A DNA stretch of 64,000 nucleotides from Microbacterium sp. Marseille-Q6648. GTDB taxonomy: Bacteria > Actinomycetota > Actinomycetes > Actinomycetales > Microbacteriaceae. The notes below the pieces were generated by a model. It did not search any database. It had not been told where the DNA came from and was given only the letters and a program-made list of their open reading frames with translations. Below are positions 53,251 to 61,345 of the stretch, in pieces. A program made the position numbers and the translations under genes. Every line of letters begins with the position of its first letter. Within the stretch, counting starts at the first letter, position 1. The stretch lies in contig NZ_CALPBZ010000005.1 of the NCBI RefSeq assembly GCF_943181415.1, forward strand, positions 186,001 through 250,000. Direction: 5' to 3'.

Positions 53251-54242
53251 GAAGCCAACTCGATCGCCTGGCGGAGGGTGTCGGCGGCAATCGGAATAGC
53301 CTCCTCCCGCGGAAGATCCCAGTCCTCGTTCTCAATGCAAACCGCACCGTCGAACCCCGCATCGCGAAGGTTGCGGAGGAACCCGCCCCACCATTGCACA
53401 TCGTGACCACGACCCGCGGCGACGAACCTCCACGGTCCGTCGGCAGGTGGGCGGGTAGTCAGGTACCGCCCTCCGAGCGGGAGAGGATGCTCCTCGGCGG
53501 GAATGCGGGTGAATCGATCGTCGAGCACGCCGTACTCGGCGATCCCGTCCGCGACGAGCACCGTGTCCTTCGCGGCAACGTGCCAGATCCGGCCCGCGAA
53601 CCGCTTGACCATGCGGTTCGGGTCAATGCCCTGCCAGAAGAGGTGGCTGGGATCCATGTTCACGCCGAGATACTCGGAGCCCACCTCGTCGATGAACCTT
53701 TCCAAGGTGCCGGGGTTGTAGGTGAGCATGTGCGGGTGCACTTCGAGTGCCAGTCGCACGTCATGCTGCTCTGCAAGCTTCGCGATCTCCTTCCAGTACG
53801 GGATCGCGACAGACCACTGATAGTCGCGCACCTCGAGCAGGCCGCTCTCCCAGGGGACGAGCGACCACGTAGGCAGTGTCGCTCCCGGCCCGGAGCCCAC
53901 GCTCCCCGACATGACGTTGAGCCGATCGAGGCCAAGCTGCCGGCTGAGCACGATAGCGTCGCGCAACTCGCGCGCATGTGGCTGGCTCACCATCGGATCA
54001 GGGTGGATCGGATTGCTGTTCGCGTTGAGGATCGCAAGATTCACGCCCTTGTCGGCGAAGAGCCCGAGGAACTCGTCGCGCGCCGCAGCGCTGGCGACGA
54101 GCGCACTGGGATCGCAGTGCACGTTGCCGAAGAATCCGCCAGCGGGCACCTCCGCCTCGGTGATGTTCCACTCATTGAGTCGATCCAGAGCGTCGGCGAG
54201 GCTGAGGTCGAGGAATGCGGAAAGAAAAAGTCCGACTTTCAT
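53247..54242 (-). CDS. Sugar phosphate isomerase/epimerase (xylose isomerase-like TIM barrel)
   Basis: The 331-residue protein begins KVGLFLSAFLDLSLADALDRL and has barrel motifs LEVHPHMLTYNPGT, VNMDPSHLFWQGIDP and AVCIENEDW carrying the metal-binding acids and His. Homologues accompany Gfo/Idh/MocA dehydrogenases in inositol and keto-sugar pathways. No classical iolE is visible in the window, so this protein could fill the dehydratase or isomerase step; that is a guess. GGAG precedes the ATG at 54242. Confidence 0.87.
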   Translation of the reverse strand: MKVGLFLSAFLDLSLADALDRLNEWNITEAEVPAGGFFGNVHCDPSALVASAAARDEFLGLFADKGVNLAILNANSNPIHPDPMVSQPHARELRDAIVLSRQLGLDRLNVMSGSVGSGPGATLPTWSLVPWESGLLEVRDYQWSVAIPYWKEIAKLAEQHDVRLALEVHPHMLTYNPGTLERFIDEVGSEYLGVNMDPSHLFWQGIDPNRMVKRFAGRIWHVAAKDTVLVADGIAEYGVLDDRFTRIPAEEHPLPLGGRYLTTRPPADGPWRFVAAGRGHDVQWWGGFLRNLRDAGFDGAVCIENEDWDLPREEAIPIAADTLRQAIELAS

Positions 54243-54331
54243 GTGAATCTCCAGGCGACGTCGCACGAGACCCACTCCAGGGTCGGCGAACGCTGTTGTT
54301 CGATGCGGTCGGATCCACCGTAATCCGACTA

Positions 54332-54346
54332 GACAAATATTGTCAA
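54332..54346. promoter_or_regulatory. Palindromic site in the epimerase/dehydrogenase divergent promoter
   Basis: GACAA-N3-TTGTC is a perfect inverted repeat between divergent genes. On the minus strand it overlaps a consensus TTGACA -35 (54346-54341) for the epimerase operon. The binding protein is unknown. Confidence 0.5.
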
Positions 54347-54402
54347 TACGTCCTAACATAGACCGCTGGCGCGACGCACGCGCCACGGAAGAAGGAAGCT
54401 CA

Positions 54403-55605
54403 ATGACGATTACCTCTACCGCCCCCTGGGGGCGGACGCTGCGCGTGGCCCTGATCGGCGGCGGCCTGATGGCGAAGTCGCACTCGGTCGCTTACGACGC
54501 TCTCCCGATTCTGTTCCCCGATCTTGGCGCGAAGCCCGAACTCGCGATCCTGGCTGATGCATCCGAAGAGCTTGCACGAACGAATGCCGAGCGCCTGGGC
54601 TTTGCTGCGTGGACGAGCGACTGGCGCGAGGCGGTGGCCGACCCCGAAATCGACATCATCGATATCGTCACCCCCAACTGGCTGCACTACGAGATCGCCA
54701 TGGCGGCAATCGCGGCAGGAAAGCACGTGTACTGCGAAAAGCCGCTGGCGATCACGGCGACGGAAGCGAAGCAGATGTGGGAGGCGGCACGCGCCGCGAA
54801 GGTCGCGACGATCGTCGGCTTCTCGTACCTCGGCAATCCCGGAATCCAGCTTGCACGTGAACTCGTCCAGGACGGCACTCTTGGCGAGATCTGGTCGATC
54901 AAGGCGCACTTCATCGTCGACGCGAACGCCGACCCCCGGCTGCCGCGCACGTGGCATTACGAACGGTCCAAGGCCGGCCTGGGCGCGCTGGGCGACATCG
55001 GCTCGCACGCAGTGTCGATCGTCGAGGCAGTCGCCGGCGAGTTCGTCGAAGTGTTCGGGGAACTCTCGACCGCGGTGAAGCAACGCCCCGAAGCGGTCGG
55101 TGCGCTTTCTTACGGGTCGACCGCCTCGGCAGACGCACCGCTGCTTCCCGTCGAGAACGACGACATCGCGTTCGTCCTCGGACGCCTCACTTCCGGCGCG
55201 ACAGCCTCGATCGAGGCGAATCGCGTCGGCAACGGCCATCCATTCGATCTCGGCTTCGAGATTCTCGGTTCCGGCGGATCCCTGCGCTTCTCGCAGCAGG
55301 AATCGTACAAAGTCGAGCTCTTCCTCCGCGACGGAAGCATTCACCGGTTCCCCGGCACGACGACGGTCACGCTGGGCCCGAGTCACCCCAACTACGCCGC
55401 ATTTTGGCCGTTTCCCGGAGTAACGATCGGCCTGCACGAACTCAAGGCGGTCGAGATCAGGAACCTCTTCGACGCGATCCTCCACGGCACGCAGGCTTAT
55501 CCCTCGTTCGAGCAGGGGTGGCGCGTCGCCGAGGTATTGGAGGCGTCCGCGCGCTCCAGCGAAAACGGTCGCTGGACGCGCGTGCTGGAGGATGGCTCCG
55601 CCTGA
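54403..55605 (+). CDS. Gfo/Idh/MocA-family dehydrogenase, possible inositol dehydrogenase
   Basis: The 400-residue protein has the Rossmann motif VALIGGGLMAKSH, the DIVTPNWLHYEIA dinucleotide region, CEKPLA with the catalytic Lys, and LGALGDIGSHAV with the conserved Asp and His of the substrate site. It is longer than typical IolG (about 335 residues). It diverges from the epimerase gene and may oxidise inositol or a keto-sugar. AAGGAAG lies before the ATG at 54403. Confidence 0.88.
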   Translation: MTITSTAPWGRTLRVALIGGGLMAKSHSVAYDALPILFPDLGAKPELAILADASEELARTNAERLGFAAWTSDWREAVADPEIDIIDIVTPNWLHYEIAMAAIAAGKHVYCEKPLAITATEAKQMWEAARAAKVATIVGFSYLGNPGIQLARELVQDGTLGEIWSIKAHFIVDANADPRLPRTWHYERSKAGLGALGDIGSHAVSIVEAVAGEFVEVFGELSTAVKQRPEAVGALSYGSTASADAPLLPVENDDIAFVLGRLTSGATASIEANRVGNGHPFDLGFEILGSGGSLRFSQQESYKVELFLRDGSIHRFPGTTTVTLGPSHPNYAAFWPFPGVTIGLHELKAVEIRNLFDAILHGTQAYPSFEQGWRVAEVLEASARSSENGRWTRVLEDGSA

Positions 55606-55839
55606 TCGCCAAGAGGCGCTGTCCTCCGGAGACTGGGCCGGCGCGCCATCCCGCGTGTCCGTCCCGTGTGATTGTTCAGTTCTTCGCGGCAGGCAGGTGA
55701 CGCGTGGCGGGACCTCGAGGATTCAGCCGACGCATTACGCCTGCCGCGAGCTGGAGCGGGACAACGGCGGAGCATCTCTTCGCCGAGCCGTTCATTCGAT
55801 TGAGCCCCGCGGCCGAGCGCTTCGCGCGCGCCGACTCCC

Positions 55840-55963
55840 GAGCAACGGCTGCACGACGCGGGCTCCGTCTGCAACGAGTCGGCGACAGACGGCTGAGCCG
55901 AGACCACCACCGCCGCCGGTGACGATCGCGACCTTCCCCTGCAACCTTCTGTCGATTCAGCAT
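55840..55963 (-). pseudogene. Frameshifted, truncated short-chain dehydrogenase remnant
   Basis: An ATG at 55963 opens MLNRQKVAG. One extra G in the following GGGG run shifts the frame, after which GKVAIVTGGGGGLGSAV and CRRLVADGARVV appear, the SDR cofactor-binding N-terminus. Beyond about 55840 no SDR homology remains and stops appear. About 220 codons of a normal SDR are missing. It followed the hydrolase gene and was probably its operon partner. The rest of 55606-55839 holds nothing recognisable. Confidence 0.65.
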
Positions 55964-56000
55964 TCTCCTTGGTCTCGTCGGTTTACACAGCGTGGCTGCG

Positions 56001-56657
56001 TCATCCCTTGCGGGTCTCTCTGGCGACGAAGGCCGCCGTCTCACGGAAGGCGTGCGCACTCTCCCTGGTGCCGCCTATCGGGAAGACGTGCGCCATCTCG
56101 GCGTAGCAACGGTGGTCCACCTCGGGGTTGACTTCGACGAGCCGGCGAGCATCAGAATCGAGCACCTCACGATCGCCTGTGAAGATCAATGTCGGCGGAA
56201 GACCTGCCTGATCTGCGTAGAGCGGGCTGATTCGCGGATCCTTCGGTTCAAGCCCGGGCGCCCAGAGCGCGGCGCCGTTGCGGATGAGGCTGCGGGTCAC
56301 GCTGGGATCGCGGCGTTCGAGTTCCGCCTGATCGTGGCCGGATGCGCTGAGGTCGAGGACGGGTGAGTAGAGCACGAGCGCCGCCGGAAGGGGGCCCCCA
56401 TCGTCTCTCAGAGACTGGGCGAGCAGCATTGCGATGTTGCCTCCGGCTGAATCACCCGTGATGACAATACTCTCGGCGCCGTGTTCCTCGACCATCTCCA
56501 AGTAGAGGTCGCGGCAGAAGGCCATCGTCTCCTTCCAGTGACGCTCGGGTGCGAGGGGGTAGATCGCCATCGTGATGTCGGCGTCGAGATTCTTGAGCAG
56601 ACCGGCGACGAGGCCGTACTGAATACCCTGCATGTCCATGACCCAGGCGCCGCCATC
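56001..56657 (-). pseudogene. N-terminally truncated alpha/beta hydrolase (HSL family), fused to istB
   Basis: About 218 codons of an HSL-type esterase remain, with AIYPLAPE, GDSAGGN (Ser nucleophile), FTGDREVLDSDA (Asp) and MAHVFP (His). The first 60-70 residues are gone. The oxyanion HGGG motif is cut at its His, since the join reads HHAD-DGGAW. The upstream codons come from an IS21 istB gene in the same frame, so a chimeric protein starting at GTG 56954 is theoretically possible. Loss of function is more likely. Confidence 0.8.
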
Positions 56658-57254
56658 GTCGGCGTGGTGGACGATCCGGTCGATCATCGCGGCGGCGACG
56701 GCCTGGTCGCCGAAGACTCCGCCCCAGCCGGAGAACGGCAGGTTCGAGGTGAGGATCAGCGATGCGTGTTCGTAACGGGACGAGACGAGCTGGAAGAACA
56801 GGTTCGCGGCGTCTTGCTCGAACGGGAGGTAGCCGACTTCGTCCACGATGATCAGACCGTAGCGGCGTAGTCGGGAGAGCTCTCGGGGCAGGTTGCCTTG
56901 CCGGTGCGCGTCGGTGAGGCGGGTGACCCAGTCCGTCGCGGTCGCGAACAACACCCGGTGCCCGTGGCGTGCGGCGACGATCCCGAGCGCGGTGGCAAGG
57001 TGCGTCTTCCCAGTGCCGGGCGGGCCCAGGAGGACGACGTTCTGCGCTTCGAGAAGGAACCCGCCGGAGGCCAGGCCGGCGATCTGCTGACGGGTTGCGG
57101 GTTGCGCATCCCAATCGAAGTCCTCGAGCGTCTTCCGCGCCGGGAAGCCTGCTGCTTTGATGCGCAGCTCCGCGCCCGACGCGTTGCGGGCGGAGACCTC
57201 GCGCTCGAGGACGGCGGCGAGGTAGTCCTCTGGGTGGCCTCGTTTTCGCCCGTC
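56658..57254 (-). pseudogene. istB: IS21-family istB ATPase fragment
   Basis: In one open frame the codons read HPEDYLAAVLEREVSARNAS and FDWDAQPATRQQIAGLASGG, then Walker A GPPGTGKTHLATALG, IIVDEVGYLPFEQDAANLFF and SNLPFSGWG, all diagnostic of IstB. The frame has no start codon near its beginning (TGA at 57264-57266) and ends by fusion to the hydrolase at about 56657. No istA transposase is present, so this is a relic. Confidence 0.87.
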
Positions 57255-57655
57255 GTTAACGCTTCAGATTCGACCGTCGCCGACATGGAGAGCTTCTGTC
57301 GGCAAAGTTCCGAGTCCGCGCAACGCATCCCCCGCGAAAACACCCGCTTTACCGGTGGTTCTTTCCGCGGAGACGGAGTGATCTGAACTAGCGCGCGCAC
57401 CATATGTCTCGCGTCCACGCGCGGTTTCTCGCTTAAAACAGGAACGCACAGCGTCGGTCGGTCTCGCCTGGTTCAGGACCATTCGTGGCAGAAACGTGGC
57501 GGCGTTCTTCCATCTTCGAGCCAGGCAGGTGGTGAACGGGCTCTCACGAACTGCGACGTCGTGCGCGTAGAAGCGACCCGCGGGCGGTCCTGGGAGACAA
57601 CGCGCGCCGCATCCATCAGCCTGGCACGCGAGTGGTCCTCTGCTATGAGAGGCGC
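57255..57655. other. Gene-free stretch beside the IS21 relic
   Basis: About 400 bases hold no supported gene. A GCCGACA/TGTCGGC inverted repeat with an 11-base loop lies at 57279-57303, perhaps part of a lost mobile-element end. A small open frame at 57264-57482 (minus) has low-information composition and no family features. Confidence 0.5.
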
Positions 57656-58282
57656 TCAGCGACGGCCGTGTGCCTCAAGGAGATCGGTGATCCGCGCCCT
57701 CTGCACCGGATCGTCGAACGCGGCGCCGACCGCGACGACCCGCACACCCGCCGCCAGGAACTCGGCGGCCGAGTGCGCATCCATCCCGCCGGTCGCGACG
57801 AAGCGCTGATCGGGAAATGGCCCTAGCACCGCCGACACCCAGCTCGGACCGAGCACGGAGGCGGGGAACGCCTTAGTCCACAGCAACCCCTCGCGGCGGG
57901 CCGCGAGCACCTCGCTTGGGGTGCTGACGCCCGGAAGATGTGCCAGCCCGCGCGCTGCGCTGGCCCGCGCGACGTCGTCGGACAGCCCCGGCGAGACCGT
58001 GTACGACGCGCCCGCCGCCTGAACCTCCGCTACCTGGTCGACATCGACGATGGTTCCGGCTCCGACCTGACGCCCCCGCTCGCGCGCGGCGCCCGCCACC
58101 GCGCGAAGAGTCGGCAGGGCGTCGGGCGTCTGGACCGGGATCTCGACGTGGACGACACCAAGATCCCAGGCGCGCGCAGCGCGGGCCACCGCATCCGCCG
58201 GCGTCATGTTGCGGAAGACGCCCATGATCGGCTGAGAGGCGAAGAGCTCGTCGAAAGCGCGGGTGTGGAAAGAATCGGTCAT
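57656..58282 (-). CDS. eda: KDPG-type 2-keto-3-deoxy-6-phosphogluconate aldolase
   Basis: The 208-residue protein has the Eda barrel: MGVFRNMTPADAV, VVHVEIPVQTPDAL with the conserved Glu (E47), GAGTIVDVDQV and LLWTKAFPAS with the Schiff-base Lys (K137). It splits KDPG or the galacto analogue into pyruvate and glyceraldehyde 3-phosphate. Its start overlaps the kinase stop as ATGA. It is the last gene of the sugar-acid operon. Confidence 0.92.
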   Translation of the reverse strand: MTDSFHTRAFDELFASQPIMGVFRNMTPADAVARAARAWDLGVVHVEIPVQTPDALPTLRAVAGAARERGRQVGAGTIVDVDQVAEVQAAGASYTVSPGLSDDVARASAARGLAHLPGVSTPSEVLAARREGLLWTKAFPASVLGPSWVSAVLGPFPDQRFVATGGMDAHSAAEFLAAGVRVVAVGAAFDDPVQRARITDLLEAHGRR

Positions 58283-59223
58283 CGGCCGTCTCCTGTCGTC
58301 GCGAATGCCGCCGGCTGGTGACCCGGCCGTACGTCCTCGATGCCGCCGATCGTCCATGCGGCGGCGCTGTGCCCGCGCGCGAGCCTGGCCCGCGACACCT
58401 CACCGCGGAGATACCCGGCGAGATAGCCGCCGGCGAACGCGTCTCCCGCGCCCACCAGCTCCACCACGTCGACCGGTGCGGGGCGCACCGAGGTGACGCG
58501 CCGCTCGCGCGCGCTGCGGTCGACTTCGACCGCAGCCACATCTCCGTCCTTCACGACCACCGTGGCGGGGCCGGAGAGCAACGCGACAATCTCATCGACC
58601 GTGGACGTGCCCCACAGCGACTCGGCCTCGTCCCGGCCGACGAGCACGATGTCGGCGCGCTGCGCCAGGGCGAGCAGCGCGTCGGCGGCGTTGCGGCCGC
58701 GCCAGAGCTGCGGACGGAAATTCACATCGAACGATATCGTCGCACCGGCGTGGCGCGCGTGGGCGAAGAGCGCGTCGACGAATCCGGCCGCCGACGGCGA
58801 GATGGCGGCCAGCACGCCCGAGGTGTGCACGATGCTGCCCCGGGCGAGCTCGAGCCCACCAACGTCACCGGGTGACAGCTCCGAGGCCGCCGATCCGGCG
58901 CGGTAGTAGTGTGCACGCGCGCCACCATCGGCGGTCCGCTCCTTGTAGTACAGCCCCGTCGGCGCGGAGGTGTCGACGGTCACCGCTGAGGTGTCCACCC
59001 CCTCGCCTTCGAGCACCCACCTCACCAGCCGCCCAAACGGGTCGTCGCCGAGCCGAGACATCCATGCGGCGCGCACGCCCTGTGCACTGAGATGACGGGC
59101 CACATTCGCTTCTGCACCGCCGACGTGCACCGACAGTGTCGCCGGCAGGAGCGGGCCGACCGGGCCGGCGTCGGTCAACATCACCATCGCCTCTCCGACG
59201 CAAAGCACTTCGAACCTCGCCAT
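58279..59223 (-). CDS. kdgK: PfkB-family sugar kinase, probable 2-keto-3-deoxygluconate kinase
   Basis: This 314-residue kinase has FEVLCVGEAMVMLTD, the substrate motif HVGGAEANVARHLSAQG and the C-terminal ELVGAGDAFAGGYLAGYL with the catalytic Asp. Coupled directly to an Eda-type aldolase, it should phosphorylate 2-keto-3-deoxygluconate. GAGGGAGGAG lies before the ATG. Confidence 0.88.
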   Translation of the reverse strand: MARFEVLCVGEAMVMLTDAGPVGPLLPATLSVHVGGAEANVARHLSAQGVRAAWMSRLGDDPFGRLVRWVLEGEGVDTSAVTVDTSAPTGLYYKERTADGGARAHYYRAGSAASELSPGDVGGLELARGSIVHTSGVLAAISPSAAGFVDALFAHARHAGATISFDVNFRPQLWRGRNAADALLALAQRADIVLVGRDEAESLWGTSTVDEIVALLSGPATVVVKDGDVAAVEVDRSARERRVTSVRPAPVDVVELVGAGDAFAGGYLAGYLRGEVSRARLARGHSAAAWTIGGIEDVRPGHQPAAFATTGDGR

Positions 59224-59237
59224 GTATTGCTCCTCCC

Positions 59238-59996
59238 TCAGTGGAAGTACTGCGCGCCATTGACATCGATCACTGCACCACTGACGAAAGACGCGTCATC
59301 TGAAGCCAGCCAACGCGCGGCGCCGGCGACGTCTGCCGGCCGCCCGGCGCGAGCGAGAGGGATGCCGGAGATCGTCCGGCTCTTGGACTCCTCGGTCGTG
59401 AACGTGTCGTGAAACGGCGTGGCCTCGATGAACCCCGGCGCCAGCGCGTTGACGGTGATCCCGACGGGCCCGAGCTCGGTGGCGAGCGAGCGGGTGAACC
59501 CCAGGATCCCCGCCTTCGCTGTCGCGTACGCGAGGGCGCCCGCGTGACCGCCGGTGTGGGCAGCCAGGGAGGCGACGTTGATGATGCGCCCGCCTGCGTG
59601 GTTCGGCAGATGGGGCAGCGCTGCGGCGCTGAAGAGGAAGGTCGAGTCGAGGTTCAGCGCGAGGATGCTGCGCCACGTCGGCAAATCGAGTTCCGCGAGT
59701 CCTGCCCGTCGGCCGAGGCCGCCGACATTGTTCACCAGGATGTCGAAGCGTCCGAACTCCTCCACCACGCGCCCGACCGCATCGCGCACCTCCGGCTCGT
59801 TGCGCGCGTCCACCGCCAGCGCCAGCGCCGGGCCGCCTGGCCCGTTCAGCGATGCGAGTTCTTCGTGGCTTGGAGCGTGCGTGCGGTAGGTGACGGCAAC
59901 GCGCGTGCCCGCCTGCGCCAAGGCGCGAGCGATCGCCGCGCCGATCCCCACCCCGCCGCCGGTGACGAGCGCCGTACGCCCCGACAGCGAGGTCAT
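59238..59996 (-). CDS. Short-chain dehydrogenase/reductase
   Basis: The 252-residue protein is a classical SDR with TGGGVGIGAAIARAL, NNVGG, the catalytic Ser in NVASLA, and YATAK (Tyr and Lys). It starts with an ATGA overlap to the dehydratase gene. It likely oxidises an aldose to a lactone or interconverts uronate and aldonate in this pathway. The direction and substrate are inferred. Confidence 0.9.
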   Translation of the reverse strand: MTSLSGRTALVTGGGVGIGAAIARALAQAGTRVAVTYRTHAPSHEELASLNGPGGPALALAVDARNEPEVRDAVGRVVEEFGRFDILVNNVGGLGRRAGLAELDLPTWRSILALNLDSTFLFSAAALPHLPNHAGGRIINVASLAAHTGGHAGALAYATAKAGILGFTRSLATELGPVGITVNALAPGFIEATPFHDTFTTEESKSRTISGIPLARAGRPADVAGAARWLASDDASFVSGAVIDVNGAQYFH

Positions 59997-61189
59997 ACCC
60001 GGACCCGTCCGCTGTCACCGCTGCGTACGAGATACCGCTCGACCACGTCGCCGTCGACATCGACACCCAGACCCGGGCCGTCGGGCACACGCACCCGACC
60101 GTCGTCGAGCACGAATTCGCTCGCGAGCAGATCATCTCGCAACGGGTTGCGGGTGCGGTCGAACTCGATCACGGGCTCGTTCTGGAGCGCGCGCGGAACG
60201 TGAGTGTACGGGGCGAGCGGCAACGCGGCACACACCTGCAGGGCTGCCGCCAGCGCAATGCCCGATCCCCACACGTGCGGGATGGTCCGCAGGTTGTGGG
60301 CGGAGGCGAGCGTCGCGATGCGCTGCACCTCGGAGATGCCTCCGCACACGCAGATGTCGGGCTGGATGATGTCGACGCACCCGTCCGCGATGAAATCACG
60401 GAAGCCGTACCGCGTGTACTCCGCCTCGCCGCCGGCGATCGGGATGTCGAGCCGTGAGCGCACGCGCGCGTAGCCGGCTCGATCCTCCGGCGGGACCGGC
60501 TCTTCGAAGAATTGGAACCCGTAGTGCTCGAGCACACGGCCCATCGCGATGGCGGAGCTGGAGTTGTACGCGTGATTGGCGTCGGCCAGCAGCGTGAAGT
60601 CCTCGCCGAGCGCGTCGCGGACCGCGGCGACGCGGCGGGCATCGTCGCGCACGTCGAGCAGGCCCACCTTGACCTTCAGCATCCCGAAGCCATCAGCCGC
60701 GTACCCCGCCACCGTGGCCGAGAGTCGATCGAGGTCACGCCCGGGCTCGAAGTCGGTGGATGAGTAGTAGCCACCCGTGCCGTACGCCTTGACGCTCTCG
60801 CGGAACCGTCCGCCGATGAGCGTCGACACCGACGCGTTCAGCGTCTTGCCCAGGATGTCCCACAGGGCGATATCGATGGCGCTGATGGCTTCGATGTACG
60901 GTCCCTTCTGCCCGTAGTCGCGCGTGGTCGAGTACAACAGATCCCAGACCACCCCCGGACTCGCATCGGGCGCTGCCAGCAGGCGCTCGGCGAGGACGTC
61001 GTCGATGCAGCTCTGCACCGGCTCGGGCGGGCCGTACTGGCCGCCCTCACCCCACCCGACGACGCCGTCGGTGGTCGTCAGACGGACGAGCAGGCTCGTC
61101 CGTTCGGGGAATCTGGCCTGCGAGGAATAGAACGTGTCGGCACCCAGCGGGGTGCGCAGCACGAAGGTCTCGACGCGCTCGATCTTCAT
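59993..61189 (-). CDS. Enolase-superfamily sugar-acid dehydratase (mandelate racemase subgroup)
   Basis: The 398-residue protein has the capping domain followed by a modified barrel: LKVKVG (K172, K174), LADANHAY (D203, N205), FFEEPV (about E229), AGGEAE (E255) and TIPHVWGSG with the base His (H305). These mark a metal-dependent acid-sugar dehydratase such as a galactonate or gluconate dehydratase. With KDG kinase and Eda it would make 2-keto-3-deoxy acids. It is the first gene of the minus operon, 156 bases from gntP. Confidence 0.9.
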   Translation of the reverse strand: MKIERVETFVLRTPLGADTFYSSQARFPERTSLLVRLTTTDGVVGWGEGGQYGPPEPVQSCIDDVLAERLLAAPDASPGVVWDLLYSTTRDYGQKGPYIEAISAIDIALWDILGKTLNASVSTLIGGRFRESVKAYGTGGYYSSTDFEPGRDLDRLSATVAGYAADGFGMLKVKVGLLDVRDDARRVAAVRDALGEDFTLLADANHAYNSSSAIAMGRVLEHYGFQFFEEPVPPEDRAGYARVRSRLDIPIAGGEAEYTRYGFRDFIADGCVDIIQPDICVCGGISEVQRIATLASAHNLRTIPHVWGSGIALAAALQVCAALPLAPYTHVPRALQNEPVIEFDRTRNPLRDDLLASEFVLDDGRVRVPDGPGLGVDVDGDVVERYLVRSGDSGRVRV

Positions 61190-61222
61190 TGATGCCCTTC
61201 TCTCATGCTCTACCACGGTACC

Positions 61223-61232
61223 AGTCCTCAGA
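61223..61232. promoter_or_regulatory. Left half of a distal inverted repeat, candidate GntR operator
   Basis: AGTCCTCAGA is the exact reverse complement of the site at 61306-61315. It lies 33 bases upstream of the dehydratase start, so one regulator could control both divergent units. Confidence 0.5.
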
Positions 61233-61268
61233 TGACTTTGGCCATAGGTCTAGCGGAACGACCATGAA

Positions 61269-61315
61269 TTGACAGCCGGACAGTGGCCGAGTTAGCGTGC
61301 AGTTGTCTGAGGACT
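61269..61315 (+). promoter_or_regulatory. gntP promoter with overlapping operator
   Basis: TTGACA (61269-61274), 18 bases and TAGCGT (61293-61298) form a promoter. The operator TCTGAGGACT at 61306-61315 lies at the expected transcription start, a position suited to repression by the downstream FadR-type protein. Confidence 0.55.
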
Positions 61316-61345
61316 CGTTAACTTCGATGGAAAGCGGTGACAGTG

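Noticed and set aside
57264-57482. A 72-codon minus-strand frame in the gap before eda
   Set aside because: No motif or good ribosome site, and it lies next to mobile-element debris.
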